A stretch of DNA of 64,000 bases, taken from Camelus bactrianus. Taxonomy: Eukaryota > Chordata > Mammalia > Artiodactyla > Camelidae. The notes under the pieces are model-generated. The model saw only the letters and a program-made list of their open reading frames with translations, was not told the origin of the DNA and ran no database searches. The translations under genes were made by a program, and so were the position numbers. Of the stretch, positions 46,323 through 60,344 are shown in pieces. The stretch spans positions 155,650,201 through 155,714,200 of the forward strand of contig NC_133541.1 of assembly GCF_048773025.1 (NCBI RefSeq), given 5' to 3'. Each line of letters starts with the position of its first letter. Position 1 is the first letter of the stretch.

Positions 46323-49300
46323 TTTCTTTTAAAATTTACTTTCTTAGTATTCAGAGGTTAGAGGCCTCTAATTCTTTTTCTGGAGACTTGTCCATGAACC
46401 TGTAAATCTATTATTAATGGACAAAACTTGGTTTATTAAAAAAATGAATAGTATATTCTGCAATCCATCCAAAAGGAAATGTTCATTGGCTTAAAATGTT
46501 TCTCCTTTAAGGTGATTTCTCCTTTTTGGTCTAGCTCAATTTATTAACAGACATCCTCATCATCATAATGACCAAACTCTCTCTGAGTGGACACCTCCCT
46601 AAGGCTAAAATACTTTCCTCATGTTTTACTTCATAGCAGGTGTTTGACGGTAGGTATCAGTGTCTCCTTTTTTGCAGCTGAGGGATTGAGAGATGGAGAA
46701 GATTGTCCCAAATCACACGCAGCTGTCGGTGGCTAGCTCGGTGCTGGAACCCAGGCTGCACAGGATTCATTCTTAATTGCTTCTCTAATCAGCCTCCCGT
46801 TGAGTGGTTACCCGAACTGCTGTGACTCCATAAATGGCCGATTTTAGTGATCTCAGCCTGATGAGGCCTTCAAAGGGGAGACACCAGTGAGAATGTGAGA
46901 CAGAGTGGCATAAATTAAAATTGTACATTTTCACAGATGTTTAATTCTCAGGTAGTGGCATAAAAAGTTAATTTTTATGTATTTTAGTGCTCTGTAAGCA
47001 CTAAAACAAAACATTAAAAATAATTCTAATGCAAATGAGAAGTGGGCTTTGAAAGTCCAACCACTGTTAATGATGTTACTTGTTTTTCTCTAGTGGCCCT
47101 TATTGACAGAAATACTTACAAAGACTGAATTGGTTTTATGTAGTCTTAATATGGAAGAAAAGATTGTCAGTGAATATTTTAAGAAAATCTTTATTCTTTT
47201 CTTTCCTGATGATGTATATATAAGTTGTTTTCATGGCTTAAGTACATTTCCTCATTTGTTAAATTTGAGTAATATCGTTTAACTTGTCTGACTGTGAGAG
47301 TTAGTAGCCTTGTATAGAAAGAACTCAAGAGGTGCTTAGTAAAAATGTGCTGTCACAATGACAGATATTTTAGAAGGATCAACTCTGAATACTAAAGAGG
47401 GTGGCTTATTACTGATGCATATTTAATATGTATATATATGATATATATGAATATGGCTTAAAGTAACAAGGATTCATTTATTTTTTAGTGCACTATGAAG
47501 TTTTAATGAAATCTGTATCATTCTAGTGAGACAGGGTCTAGTTAAATTGCCTTAAGCAGACGACCTTGAAGATTATTTACACAGAATGTGTATTGTTAGA
47601 ACTCAGATGTCATGTTGCCGTGTAACCATCCACTCAGACACTTAAATTCGTTGGATTCTGACATCCACATTGATCATTTTCAGGGAATAAGCTTCTCTCT
47701 TTTGTGATTAAAGAAAATTTTGATCTTTTTTCCTGCACTCTTAACAGGTTTAAAATATCAAAACATTGATATGACATGTAACTTTTTTAATAGAGACAAT
47801 AAAGCTCATGCTGTTTTATTATGTAAATAAATGTTTTTGTATTTCAACAAACGTATGATTTCCTGGATTTTGAGAAGTATGTTGCAAGATACTTAGATAA
47901 CCTACTTTAGGAAAAAACAGACGCGGCTTTTATGAATATAGGCCTAGTACAAATCTGTTCGTTTTTGCTACAGTGCAAGACATGAGGCCTAGGAGAGATT
48001 TGCTGCCGATTGCAAGGAGGACAGATCCCATGTCTCAGTCTCCCCTCTTGTAAAATGAAGTGGCTGGACTGGATTCTTTCCTCTTCTAAGATGAGTTTCC
48101 ATGAGCCTGTGTCTTTTGTTTATATTCAGGAGTATTAGCAATATCAGATTAAATACTGTGTTACCCTCGCTTCCCCCGAAGCAAAGTGCAGTATGTGCTA
48201 CAGAAGCTTTTATTTATCTGATTCTCGTTTCTGATCCTACAGGCAATTTTGTGTTGCATGATTCCTGGCAACCTGGAAGGTCTTTTTAGCCATAGGTGGC
48301 GCTTGTTGCACCTTCTTACCGTCTTAATTTTCCTGTTTGTTAAAGAAGGCTTAAACAACGTTATTTTGTTTTGATTTCTTTGCTTGATGCTTCAGAATAG
48401 CACAATGTCCATTATGTCTCACTACCTGGAAAAATTGTTCTGCTTATATATTACTTTTATTCTGTCATCTCGCTGTGAACATCTCAGACTTGCTGTGTAA
48501 ACAATGGCAAAATCGGACTTTTCTTCCAGTGTTAGAAACCAGTGAGCCGAGAATTTATAAAACAGCTAGTAGCGGCCTCTGGAGCACCTTAAATCTGAAA
48601 AGTGTGCTGGGTTCCCAGAGTATTGACCCCATTGCTGTGTGTTAATTGGTGGTAGGAGATTTGGTACATATAGGAAGGGGTGTAGTTTTTTGACTTGGGT
48701 TTGCGTGCACGCGCTGCCACTGAGCCATGTGAGCCTGAGTCAGTTCGTTCTGAGTTTTTCCCTCGTCTGAGAGATTGGGACGTTGGTATCTTCTTTGTAG
48801 AATTGTGAGAATTAGAAATTATGTAAAGGGTTTACCACAGTGGGTATGTCAAGAGGGCTCATAATCTTTAGCTGCTGTTTGGTGTGAAGCCATCATTTTA
48901 TAGTCTTTGTCAATTACTAAGAAACAGGAAAACAAGAAAAGCTGGCTTTATGATGAAAGATATTTGAGGAGGTTCCATAGTTCCTATACCCATAATTAAG
49001 CATCAGCAGAGTCAGAACTGTTATACAGTCACCCTGAACCAACGTTAAGCCACAGAATTTTTTGTTACTTCATATATGTTGGGGCCTATGGGGATCCAAT
49101 ACTTATATGCATGTTGTCTCCAGCAGCCAACTGAGAGATGACACAAAAGAGTAGGCAGGCGATAAATGTCTTCTTTGTTACTGATGAAGCCACGTTCTCC
49201 ATGAACTTCAGGGCTGTGGGAAAATGTGTGTCATGATACTGTGTCCCAGAATTAGAGACTCACCCTGTCCCAGGTAACTCTGGGCCACAGCGAGCCTTCC

Positions 49301-49690
49301 CTTGAGAGGACCTGCCGCTTCATGCACAGGGCTGTCCTGACATGGAGCTGAGCATCCCAGGTGCTTCCCAATGGTGACCAACACTGGAGGGAAAGGTAGG
49401 GTTTCACATTCCCTGCTTGTCTCCCCGGACTCACACCTCACCCTGTTAGTGTGACGAGGGCTAGCTGTGATCCAGCGGCCAGGGGTATGAAGGGAGAAGC
49501 ACTCTCCATGGCCCAGAGGAGTGGGGAGGAGGCATCACCTCCCTAGTTTAAACAGGTGGTGGGATGGAATGGGAGGGTGCTCCCCAAGAGTTTATAAAAG
49601 GAGAAATAAGGATTTTCTTTGGGACTTATACTAGCCAGGAAACACATAATATTATTAGAAGGGAGACATGTAAATCACTTTTATATTAAG
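46323..49690. other. Exon 3-4 intron, no gene; MIRs
   Basis: Minus-strand MIR at about 46620-46770 (AGATGGAGAAGATTGTCCCA) and plus-strand MIRs at about 47255-47350 (ATTTCCTCATTTGTTAAATT) and 48700-48860 (GAGCCTGAGTCAGTTCGTTC). 49050-49650 has LTR-like composition but no ends or signals I could define. Confidence 0.45.
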
Positions 49691-49925
49691 TTGACATTTG
49701 TTGAGCACCCAAAATGTGCTACATTCTTTTCTGAGAGTTTTACAGAAATGAATCCTTCAATCTTCTCAACAAGTGAGTAAGGAAGGATTGATTGTTATCC
49801 CAGTTTTACAGTGTGGAAATTTCGGCACGGAGAGGGTAAGTAAGTTGGCCAAGGTCACAGAGCTAGTAAGTGGCAGAGCTGGTATTTAAACCCTGGCTGT
49901 CTGGTTTTGAGGCTCCCAGAGATGG
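49690..49925 (-). repeat. MIR SINE, well preserved
   Basis: TTGTTGAGCACCCAAAATGT, CCCAGTTTTACAGTGTGGAA, GCCAAGGTCACAGAGCTAGT and AAGTGGCAGAGCTGGTATTT: a nearly full antisense MIR, the clearest in the window. Confidence 0.92.
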
Positions 49926-51335
49926 GCTTTGGGTGTTTAGAGGTATCTGCATCCCTGAATCTTTGTACCACTTTGCATCAGTTAGCCCAGAAAGGACAGG
50001 GAAAGGAGAGTTACACAGGTGCTCACTGTCATGTCTCGGCCACTGTCCACGAGGTGTGCACTGTGATTAGCGTTAATTATTTTCTAGGCAGTAGATCTGT
50101 TGGTATAACAGAAATTTAGTCCATTGAGTTAATCTAGAAATCCTTCCTGCTATGCTTCTGTCCATGGTTGCCATGTGACTGCCTGCCCGTGATTGGGCTG
50201 TGGAGGAAAAAATGTACGCATGTTTGAACTCTGATATTTCAGTGTGGTTTATAGTTTCACTTCTTCTGTTACATTAATAAGTTTCTGGTTTTCTTGCATC
50301 AGTGTGTCATGAGTTTGGTTAATGTGAAACCAGTCCATGGGAGCCCAGGGATGCTAACGGTATAATTTCTGAGCACACTGTCGCACTTCTACCCGTGCAG
50401 ACCTGGCTGGAGGATGTCGGCCTTCCTCACTGATTTCTCCCAAGAGCAGGGCCCTCTCCCATCCTCGGATGTGAGGCTGGGACCTCTCTGAGTAGGCCAG
50501 TCGGTGGCCAATTCCACCAATCAGAAAATGATGAAGTACCCGGAAGTGGGTTTAATAGAAGAAAAGGGCTTCCAGGTAGTCCGATGGGCTGTTCGAGTCC
50601 ATTTGGTGAGAAGCTGTCCACTGTCTGTGGTTGAGCTCCTGCTTTGCTGTTGAAAAGTCTGGATTAGATGAAGGGATTTTAAAAAGGAGAAAGGAGTGAT
50701 TTCAGGTGGTACGTCCACACCGGTGAGAAGTGATGGATGACCGCCTGTGTGAGGCATAGACAGAGTCTTACAAACTTCATAATACAGCTTTAAAAACTCT
50801 GCCATCTGAGTGCACTTCATATGGGGTCCAGTTCATCACTGGTCACGCTGAGAGGACAAATAATTGATGATGGCGGAAAGGACACGGAGGCATCAAAATG
50901 TCTCAGTCATGTTCCCTGTTTAAAGGATGCGGCACAATGTAATATATTTGAGCTGGTTTTTCACTGAACAATTTTTAGTGTTTTCTGGGACTCCCCAGTG
51001 CCCCAAGGCTCCATGCAGCTGGGTGTCCCCTCAGAGCAGCTCTATCAGCGCTTGCCCTGGGCTGACGTGTTGTCACGGGGAGCAGGACGGTCAGCGTCCA
51101 TGGCTCTTCCGAGATCCGTCTCCTCATCCGCAGTGCCGGGTTGCTCATCCGTGTTTACTTAGTAGGTTAGCTGAGAATCACACGTGATGGTTGTCAGGTG
51201 TGATTTGTGTTTGTCTCTGTGATTGGCATTTAGTCAGTGTTTGATAGAAACCCTTGTTTTTTTAGTATAATTGTAGCAGCTAGATTGCAGTGGTTTTTAG
51301 TCTGTATTTTTTTATAACTTTATTCTTATTTTTAA
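49926..51335. other. No gene recognised
   Basis: No exon or element identified with confidence. Confidence 0.4.
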
Positions 51336-51337
51336 AT

Positions 51338-51440
51338 ATGCACTTATTTTTATTTATTTTTTTGGAGGTACTGGGGATTGAAGCCAGGACATTGTGCATG
51401 CTAAGTAGGTGCTCTACAACTGAGTAATACACACCCTCCT
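51338..51440 (-). mobile_element. Camelid Vic-type SINE
   Basis: TTTTTGGAGGTACTGGGGAT, GAAGCCAGGACATTGTGCAT, GCTAAGTAGGTGCTCTACAA: antisense Vic SINE, nearly complete. Confidence 0.9.
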
Positions 51441-53480
51441 TGTCTACACTTGAAAATAAATATTGCAATACACAAAATAGATCTTAAACACCATCATGGG
51501 ACCTAGTCTCTGTATAGACAATTGAACACGTATGCTATTTCAATAAGAATAAATGTTGTTGAGATACATTTCTGAATCTGTTAATGTGCTTAAAAACGAT
51601 CATAGGTAGTGATAAACACGAGTCTTTGATCCAGTACTTCTTAGGGTCTGTTTTGCCATCAATGGAAATTACATTCTACAGAGAAGGCTAATTGGGTCTC
51701 TTTGATATTTGGATGGTTTAGCAGATGATCAAGGCTTTCAAAAGCTGACAGAATTGTATTTTAAACTAACTACAAAGTTATCTTCTAGAAGTTGGAATTC
51801 CTAAGCTTGTGAAGTGTCCAGTAATCCAGGAGGTATGTGTCTGTTTCTGTGTGAACGTTTGTGTGTGTGATTTCAGGAAGGTAGAAATAAGTTCCATATA
51901 GACTTCTGATACCTTTCTCCTCAAGTTCAAGGTGTAGGCATATATTTACACAAATAAATTGATATTCTTTTGTCATTTGGCATATTGGAAATAAGAGGTT
52001 GTCATACTTGTTTCAGAAGGGTTGGGGAGCATGAGCTTAGAAAACGGGAGGAGAAAGAGGCCGGGAGGCACTACACTCTGTGCAGGATTTGAGGAACAGT
52101 AGCTTTTCTTTTTCCTTCTAAAGCAAACTGGCGCTGAATTGGAACATACTATTACTCAGAATTGCTTTTCTGATCAGATACAAGTGCCTCAGATTTTTGA
52201 AGGCAACATGAATGGTGAAATGTGTTTTAGCAGTTATCTTTAAAAGTAGTTTTATTTTTCAAGTAAAAGGCTATAGCCTGTACTTTCTTCCAGCTGTACA
52301 AGACATGCTTATTAATCTATGTACATGATCTGTGTGCTTAGTTTCTTTGTTTTTGTTTTTTTTTTTTGGAATGCTTTTTTCATTGTGGTTTGAATGAATG
52401 TTTAAAATTTCTGGATTTTGATGTTTAGAACATGCTGATTTATGAGAACCGTTAAAAACCTGATTGTTCTTTGGTCCTTGTTTGTTGGGGCACCCTATTG
52501 ATTTCTGTTGTCTTTTAAAGAGGGAAATGCTTCCTATAGCCTGTAGATCATTAAGTGAATGGTTTGCAGTGTGCCTTTAAAATTCTTTGAATGCATTAAG
52601 CATGTTTGTCCAGTGAATTTTGAATTGACTCATTGTAATGACTTTGCTTTTGTTCTGTGGCTTTTGCTCCTCTCCACAAGAATTTGAATTCTCTGTGGCA
52701 TTTTGTATACGTGTTCTTAACAGGGGAAGAAATTTTGCATTTTTTACAGAGCTGGGTTTTCCTATCCCCTCTGAATGCCATCTATACTTGATACAATAAA
52801 AATCTGTTATTGAAGTGCATAATTATTTCATAAAATATTTTTTGGCATAATCAGAAACAATGACAAAGAATGATAAAAAAATACAAAAACCTTCCTTCCT
52901 TTGAAGAATAGAAATGAGGTGGTCAGGCTCACGCCTGCTTTGTGCCTGACACACTTACTCTCATTTCATTGTGTATCATGATTCGGAGATGGAGTTGCTG
53001 CAGGTTTGTAGATTTTTGTTTTAACATTTGTGTTGAATTCTTTCTCCAGGCTGATGTTTCCTGTTGTGTTTGTGGAAAGAGTAGAAGGGAAACAAATAAT
53101 TTGTTTTGTTTTCAGGAGTCCTGAGTTGATGAGAAAAGTGTTGAGGGTGGGCTGAGGAAAAGAGTGACACTCCCTCTCGTCCCGGCTGAAATTGATAAAC
53201 AAATAAATCAATTAAGTGTATCGATATTTGACCAATAGTAGTTAGCGGGCCCAAAATGGATAGATATGCCCAATGGAAATTACTGAGTTCATCTGTAGAA
53301 TTATGTGCTTTACCAAGTAGAAGCAGCTTAGAGCAATCAGAAAAATCAGTAATATGATGAGATATAAAAGGGATATCATATCTTTTATTTCTGAAACTTT
53401 TCTACGGTAAGTTGTGTAGAGCTAAAATTAATTTTCAAGCAACAGTATTTAAGAGTGTGGGTGGTTCTGTAGGATCGTTA
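51441..53480. other. No gene recognised
   Basis: AT-rich intron-like sequence. No elements identified with confidence. Confidence 0.4.
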
Positions 53481-53489
53481 TTCACGGAT

Positions 53490-53890
53490 GTGCCTAGACC
53501 CTGCTAGAGTGGCTGAAGATGGCAGGAAAAGACCCAGAGGCAGGATTTGTCATCCTAGGGTGTCCTTCATAATGGTTCCATGTGAAAGCCCATGATTGGT
53601 TTAACAAACTGTAGCACACACCAGCCGGCTGTGAACTTTGATAAGAAAAAAATATGCTTAGAAACTGCTTTACAAGCAAGTGCCTGTGCATCCTCACACC
53701 AGTCTCCTTGCCTTAAAAAGCAGAGACAATGCTTTGCTTGCATAGTTGAGGTTTTAGATAGCACTCTGCTGGTTGCAAAGAAAGGACCGTGGCCCTCAGC
53801 AATAAACGCTGGGCTTGTGTGCTGTTTGATAGTCTATTATCCCCAAAACAAGGACCTGACTGGTCTGGTGGTCTGCTTTGTAATTCACAT
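53490..53890 (+). mobile_element. Possible LTR fossil
   Basis: TTGCCTTAAAAAGCAGAG (TATA-like, about 53708) is followed by CAGCAATAAACGCTGGGC (poly(A) signal, about 53800) and a GT-rich stretch, an LTR-like order on the + strand. Ends and flanking duplications were not found. It lies about 170 bases before the visible start of copy B. Confidence 0.3.
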
Positions 53891-54380
53891 ATATAAAAAT
53901 GTATCTTGTTCCCCTCACCCCATGACTTCCCTAAAGATACATTAATCCTTTGTACTCATTGTGGATTTTACAATCTCTGCCTCATCCCTTCTTTCCCGAA
54001 GTTCCTCCTTACTATCTCACAACTGTTGATGAATTTTTCCTTTGATTATACACAATAAATATGGGAGCATTTGAGAGGCTCGTGGAGTTGGCTCCCTACT
54101 ACCTCTCGATTTCTTGACTTTTTACACAGATCCTTGAATAATCATTCCGTGCTGTTAAGACTTCTGCCAGCCAGATGCCACAGTTCCAGGTGAGAAGTAT
54201 GCAGGCTTTATCTCTCCTACCCGAGGGAGAGAGAGGAGAGAATTGAGATATGCTCCCCCGTGGTCCCTTCTTGCCCCAGAGCCACTGCAGTTCACCTGAA
54301 GCCTTCTGGCCTCTGCTCAGAGGGCCTCTGTCCCAGGACTGACTGCAGCCTTTTCTTCCCTTGACAACATTTCCTTTCAG

Positions 54381-54493
54381 AAGTTGGTCTCTTCTCTGGA
54401 ATTCCACCCTGGCAGATGTGATGGTGGTCAGGGTGCTGGTTGGCAGTCATTTGGGGACTCCCAGGAGCCATGCTGATTCTCAAGAGTCTCTCA
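54381..54493 (+). pseudogene. TRAPPC9: TRAPPC9-like pseudogene, exon 4 remnant (unit 2)
   Basis: Counterpart of 328-440. After the acceptor TTCCTTTCAG (ending 54380) the frame reads KLVSSLEFHPGRCDGGQGAG then WQSFGDSQEPC and stops. The glycine-rich core again resembles TRAPPC9 HYPGGTGGKSGARRFQGS. The stop is at the equivalent place in copy A, so the lesion predates the duplication. The call rests on short similarity plus correct placement between exon 3 (44163) and exon 5 (60345). Confidence 0.5.
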
Positions 54494-54964
54494 ATCGGGG
54501 TTACAGAACAGTCGAGAACAGAAGGAAGCCCATTCACGTGAGGTCAACAGAGCATTACATCACTTTTATTTTATTTTTGAATTTTCAGTGGAGAAATTAA
54601 TTGTAGCAAACTGTTCCAGATTTTCGGCCGCCTGCTTTCCTCATCACCACTTCCTTGCTGGCTCTGGTGCTTGTTTTACAGACCAGGTTTCTTCTCTGGT
54701 CATTTCTAGCAGCTGGGCTTGCCAAATCCTTGATCTGCATTTGAAGCAGAATGCTTCTTCATGATGTGAAACTAATTTTCCTATTTCTGAATATTTCATG
54801 TACACTCAGCAACTGTTTCAAGTGAAATGCTCTTGTCCAATTTCGGTTAACTCACATTTGCTGATCTCCTGCTTTCATGCTGAAGGCAGTTTCTTCTTCC
54901 TGTAATAAAATTTAGCAATTTGCATTTACTATGGGAAGGTAGTGGCCCGAGGTGCTTTTATTCT

Positions 54965-56030
54965 TAACAGTTTTAATACAATTCACCCATTAAAATGTAC
55001 AGCGGTTTTTACTCTATGCCCAGAATTGTGCATCCCAGTCAATCTTAGAACATTTTCTTCCCCCCAACAGGAAGCCCCGTATGCATAAGCAGATATTTCC
55101 ATCTTCACCATCCTCCCCCAGCCCCAATGAGCCACTCTTCTCTCTCTGTGGATTTGCCTGTACTGGACATTTCATTTAAATCGAGTCACTTCATGTAAGT
55201 GGAACCGTCTATTGTGACTGACTTCTTTCACACTGAGTAACGTTTTCAATGTTTGTCCACGTTGTGGCCTGGGTCAGTACTCTATGCTTTGCTATTGCTG
55301 AATAATATTCCACTGTATGGCTGGGCCCCACTGTTTACCCATTCATCAGGTGATAGGCATTTGGGTTGTTTCTGCTTTTTGGCTGTGATGAGTAGTGTCT
55401 CCGAGAAAATTCCTTTAGGAGTTTTTATGTGGACATTTGTTTTCAGTTCTCTTACGTGTGTGCCCAGACAGCAGAATTGCTGGGTCATTCAGAAACCAAA
55501 TTTTCAACTCCCTGAGGACCTGCCAGGCTGTTTACCAAAGTGGCCACGCTGTGTTACGTCCTCACCAGCAACTGCTGCCTGCTCCGCTTCCTCTGTGTCC
55601 TCATTAGTGCTTGTTATATTTTTTTATTATTATAACCTATTGTTGTGGGTGTGAAGCGGTTTCTTCTAGTGGTTTTGACTTGATTTCCCTTAGAGCTAAT
55701 GATATTGAACATCGTTTCATTGTGCTTATTGGCCATTTGTATATTTTCCTTAAAAAATACCTTTTCAGATCCTTTATTCACCTTTTAATTTAGTTGCCTT
55801 TTTATTGTTGAGTTGTAGGTTTTGTTTTTTTTTTTTCATTTGGAGATACAAATTCCTAATCAGATAAATGATTTGAAAAAATTTTCTCCTGTGTATTGGT
55901 TTTTCACTCTCTGGATGGTGCCCTTTGAAGCAAAGTTTTAAATTTTGATGAACTCCAATTTATCTCTGTTTTCTTTGTTCCTTGTGCTTTTGGGGTATTA
56001 TATAAAATCTGAGGGATTTTATTTAAAATT
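54965..56030 (-). mobile_element. Old L1 (L1M-type) fragment, copy B
   Basis: Copy of the L1M block at 915-1965 with the same ends, including the TTGCTATTGCTGAATAATAT motif. Inserted before the duplication. Confidence 0.8.
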
Positions 56031-56054
56031 TTATATATAAAATAACTTAATTCG

Positions 56055-56225
56055 TAGGACCGTTCTAGGAGATGGGTGCGGTTTTTGTCCCCAGTTTATG
56101 GATAGGAGACTGAGATGCAGAAAATTTCACTGACGTATCAGTGTCACAGCTACCCAGTGCTGTGGGAGTTCAGACCCTCATGTTTGTCCCCAACATCTGT
56201 GCTTTTCACCAACATGCTCCACTCT
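56055..56225 (-). repeat. MIR SINE fragment (copy B)
   Basis: Copy of the MIR at 1995-2185 (CCCCAGTTTATGGATAGGAG). Confidence 0.6.
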
Positions 56226-58750
56226 TTCCTGGAATCGTTAATGAAAAACTGTTTCCGTTTTTGATTTCTTGTTAGTTTATTTTCTCTTTGGGGACCTCAT
56301 CTCCTCATTTTCCTTTCGGATATCAGTGTAGATTTATTTTAGGTCTCATGTAGGCAGAAGTATTGCTATCAGTTAACTTCTTTATTACTCACTCTCCGGT
56401 GATGATTGTTGCTATTTGACCTAATCAAGTCATGCTTAACTCTTTCCTGCTCATGACACTGAAAAGAGTCATGACTTACAGCATGCTCAAAGAAGAAAGT
56501 ACTTGATTGATTTCATCTTGCTACCCAATCAAACCAATCAAATAAAAACCCGCTGTTGACACAGATTATATGCCCTCCAGAATAGTGTCACTGACTTCCT
56601 TGTGTTTCATTTGTTTGGTCACAGTGTCTGGATAGCGCCTTGCTGTCCAGCAGTTTTGTGAGGATACGGTGCTTGTGAATCATTGTAAGGACAGAATTTT
56701 GACAACAGACTATGTTGTTCATTTCACAAGGGCAAAGATAATATAGAAATACTGCTCAGATCTATTTTAAAATTAAGCTTGGAATTTTGAGAAGAATTCA
56801 AGAAACCATACAAAGATCTTTTTCACTAATTTTAGATCTATCTTAGACACATTATGGTTACATAGCAGAGTAACTTATCAAGTAGATTTGACAAGAGGTG
56901 TGTATTATTGATTTTTTGTTTTAGTTGAAATATTCTATCTGAGATAAAGTAATCAGTGCCTATAAATGCACAAATATGTTTGTATTTCTATGTAATATGG
57001 GAGCAGAATTCATATGTTTCTATATAATATATATGACTGTGTGTTTTAATCTGTCTGTCAGTGTTTTTATAGTTTTTCAGCAATGTTGTAACTTCAGAAT
57101 TGTTCTAAGAAAATCACCCCAGATTCTAGTGCAGTTTGTACTGTGTATCCTGTCTTATGCATGGGATTCCACTGTCCCCTCAGGGAGAAATTTCCTCTCC
57201 TATTGAGTTAGTAGCAGATTTAAAGGAACTGTGATTTCTAAGCATTTGCTCTCCATGTGTTTGCAGTTGGCTGTCAATCACGATATTCCCTTTCTTGAGT
57301 TTTCATTGTTCAATTAGAATTTTTGAAAATAAGTGTTGATATGTTGTATTTTTCTCCCTAGAAACTTGATGTGTTTGTGTTTTTCAGTTTTCAATTTCTT
57401 AAAAATGTAAATGCACTCTTGTTTTTAAGTAGTCCTTTTTCACTAGATATTTGTTTACCACTTTATAGTTAAAATACATTTTTTCCAATGAATGAATCGT
57501 TGTGCATGATTTAAAAAATACCTTACTTTTTATTTTTCTTATTCTAACAGGTATATTCGTTGTAGAGTATTTAGAAAATAAGGATAAACACAGTAATAAG
57601 TTAAAATGGCCTCTAATCTCACCTGGAGATACAGTTGTAAGGTTTGAAATTGAGAATTACAAGTCCTCTAACGTTGTTCTTCTTTTTCAAGTACGTTTTG
57701 GTTACTGAGACCCTCGAATTCCCATATGAATTGTAGCTGCAGCTAGTCAGTTACTGCAGAGGAGCCCACTGGGATTGTGATCGAGACCACGTTGAATATG
57801 TGGATCGCTCTGTGGAGCACTGACATTCCAAGAGCACTGTCATCTGATCCAGGAATGTGCGTGGTGTGTCTGTCCAGGTATTTAGGTCTTCTTTAATTTT
57901 ATTTCATCCATGTGTAGAGTTTACATAGTATTATTTTACTTTATATTTTCCCTTTATACTGAGTAAAAATGTGCAAGTTACCAGAATGAGAACTGTATTA
58001 TAGCCCCGCCCCTTTCTGCTACCATGGACCCTGCGGTCTTTCTTTGCCCTCTGTAAAATCTTGCACAAAATAAGACCTAAGTAACTCTTTCTTGAATGAA
58101 TGATTTTATGATTGCTGAATGATGCTTGAGAATCCTTGTGATGATATCTTTTTCCCAGACTTTCCCCTTTTCTTAATTATGCCCTTTCCCTTCCTTTCCT
58201 CCAGCCTGGGTTTCAGCCTGCCTGTGGCATTGATTTTCCCTATCTGTGGACTCTTCCTTTCACTAGTTCACGATAATGTTACATATGGGCTGTGGAAACT
58301 TGCTAGATGTCACGAAAGAGCCAATCCATTGCATGCTAGTATTTTTAGTTTGTGGTATTCTTTTCTCGATTGAAATTAAATCAGGCTGACCCCCTGAGCT
58401 CTTTTCACCTTCCTATACATGATACTGCTCTGGTTGCTGCATGTGCCCTTCCACCAGACTTGGTTTTGGAGTTGAGTAAGTCACCATCACTGGAGACCTC
58501 TCTTAAAAAGATGAAGAGGACATTTCATCCTTCTCCCTGGTTGGGGACTTGGATGAGATGAGGTAACAGATAAAGAATGGAGCCCCAGCTCATTCTGACC
58601 ACTGCTCTTTCCGTTCCTTTCTCCAGGGGAAAAGAGTACAATTCAAAAATATAATGATTGTGAGCTAAAGAGATAGGCAAGACAACCGATCATTTATAAA
58701 ATGTCCTTTCATGCCAGAAACAAATGTATTATACACAAAATAAGCACACA
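56226..58750. other. Intron-like sequence of unit 2, no gene
   Basis: Copy of 2186-4720 with no gene. The poly-T run of copy A near 3899 is broken up here (about 57935-57950). Confidence 0.5.
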
Positions 58751-58754
58751 AAGC

Positions 58755-58940
58755 ACGGTAGAACCGTGATAACAAACGTGGGTCCGAGTTTGAGTCCTGC
58801 TCTGGAATGACCAGTCCTGTGAGATGGAGAAGTGGTAGGCCGGCTTAGCGTCTCTCGGACTAGTTTTCTGTCCTGCAGAGACGGGGCTCGCTAGGCGTCC
58901 CCCCCATAGAGGTGCTGGGGGGTGTAAGTGACACACGTGG
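58755..58940 (+). repeat. MIR SINE fragment (copy B)
   Basis: Copy of the MIR at 4725-4930 (CACGGTAGAACCGTGATAAC). Confidence 0.6.
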
Positions 58941-59219
58941 GCAGCCCTAGCACAGCTTCTCTTTCCTCGTAAGTGCAGGAGAGCATAGCTTTTGCGGTTA
59001 CGGCTTTATGACCGCCCCGTGAAGACTCTCAGTGCTTCTAAGGGATGCCTTGTGGTTTGGAGATGGGATTCTCATTTCTGTAAATACCCAAGGATTGTGT
59101 TATTGGGCCCTGCTGATTTGAATCTATTCTTTAGAAAGTACATATTGTAGATATATTTTTCAAGCATGCATGCATTTTTCTTTTATTATTTATAGTTCTA
59201 CCCTCTCATCTCTTGGTGT

Positions 59220-59428
59220 GACTTTTCATGGAATCCAGGAAACAGCCCTAAGCCACCTGCCTCTTCACACGTCTCCGTGGCGGTTTTCTTCCCTGACTAG
59301 AAGAGGGTTCTGCATAGGGAATTTTCTTTGTTCCCCTTTTCTTGGAGTCTCTCTGTCTGTCTGCCCACCTCTCACCTGTCCAACTGTCCATTTCTCTACC
59401 CACTCATTCTTCTGACTTGTTCCAAAAA
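59220..59428. repeat. 209-bp block identical to 5195-5403
   Basis: See 5195-5403. The equality of these two blocks contrasts with the diverged DNA on both sides. Confidence 0.85.
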
Positions 59429-60344
59429 CCATTTCAGGCAGCTTACAGAAGAACAGATACCAAATAAGCAGGTTAGAAAATGGGGCCAAGTTCAAACTGT
59501 GAGGCTAGGAGGTGGGCCTGTGTTAGGGTTGCAGGCGTGAGACACACGCGTCTGCCCTGTGACTTATATGATCGACAGCAAGAGTGTGCCTGAGGCTCCC
59601 AGCAGACACAGGGAAACAGGGTTTGTGGGAGATGCTCACTGGCTGTGAAATAAATAAGTGGCTTAGGATAAGCCCAGCCTTTCCAGCTACTAAGGCTTAG
59701 AATATTTTGAGTGTCTTCCAAAATCAGGGTATTGAATCTTTTATTTTTTCAGAGTTCTATGTATAGTTTGTTACATTCTATACCTGGAAATTTCTCCAAA
59801 ACTGCTTCCCACGTGAGTCCCATGGCTCGGAAATGGGGTGGTTCTGCTCATTGACGGGTGTTGATCAGAAACATAAAATGACAGCCTGAAAGGTGCCTGG
59901 GATTTGTCAGTTATGTTTTGTCAGTGCTGTAGATTTCAGAAAACACTTTCACCGTTTCTCTCCATCTGAGGCGGCAGCGTGTTCTCTTACCAGCATCAAT
60001 GGAGCTCAGGGCTACGGGATGGTGGGGGCTGACTGCACTGCCGTGAAGACAGCTAAAGTTGTTACTGCAGGCGTGGTGCTTTCACGTAGTGCATTTCATG
60101 TTCTTTAATAGGTTTTAACAGGTAGTTAATTAACTGAGTTAATTAACATTTAATAAATATGATGCTTTGTTGAAAAGACAGTTATAGTCAGAATATAAGT
60201 TGTGAACACTTTGAAAACGGTTTCATTACTGAAATTTTAGTAGAGAAGATTTAGTTTATCTTATTTATGCCTCTCTTTAAAAGTAACAGAGAAACAAGAC
60301 AGAAAAAGCAGAGGATGATTTCTGTTCTTCCTCTCGGCTTGCAG

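Noticed and set aside
50300-50900. Possible LTR
   Set aside because: No paired ends, TATA or poly(A) arrangement could be defined.
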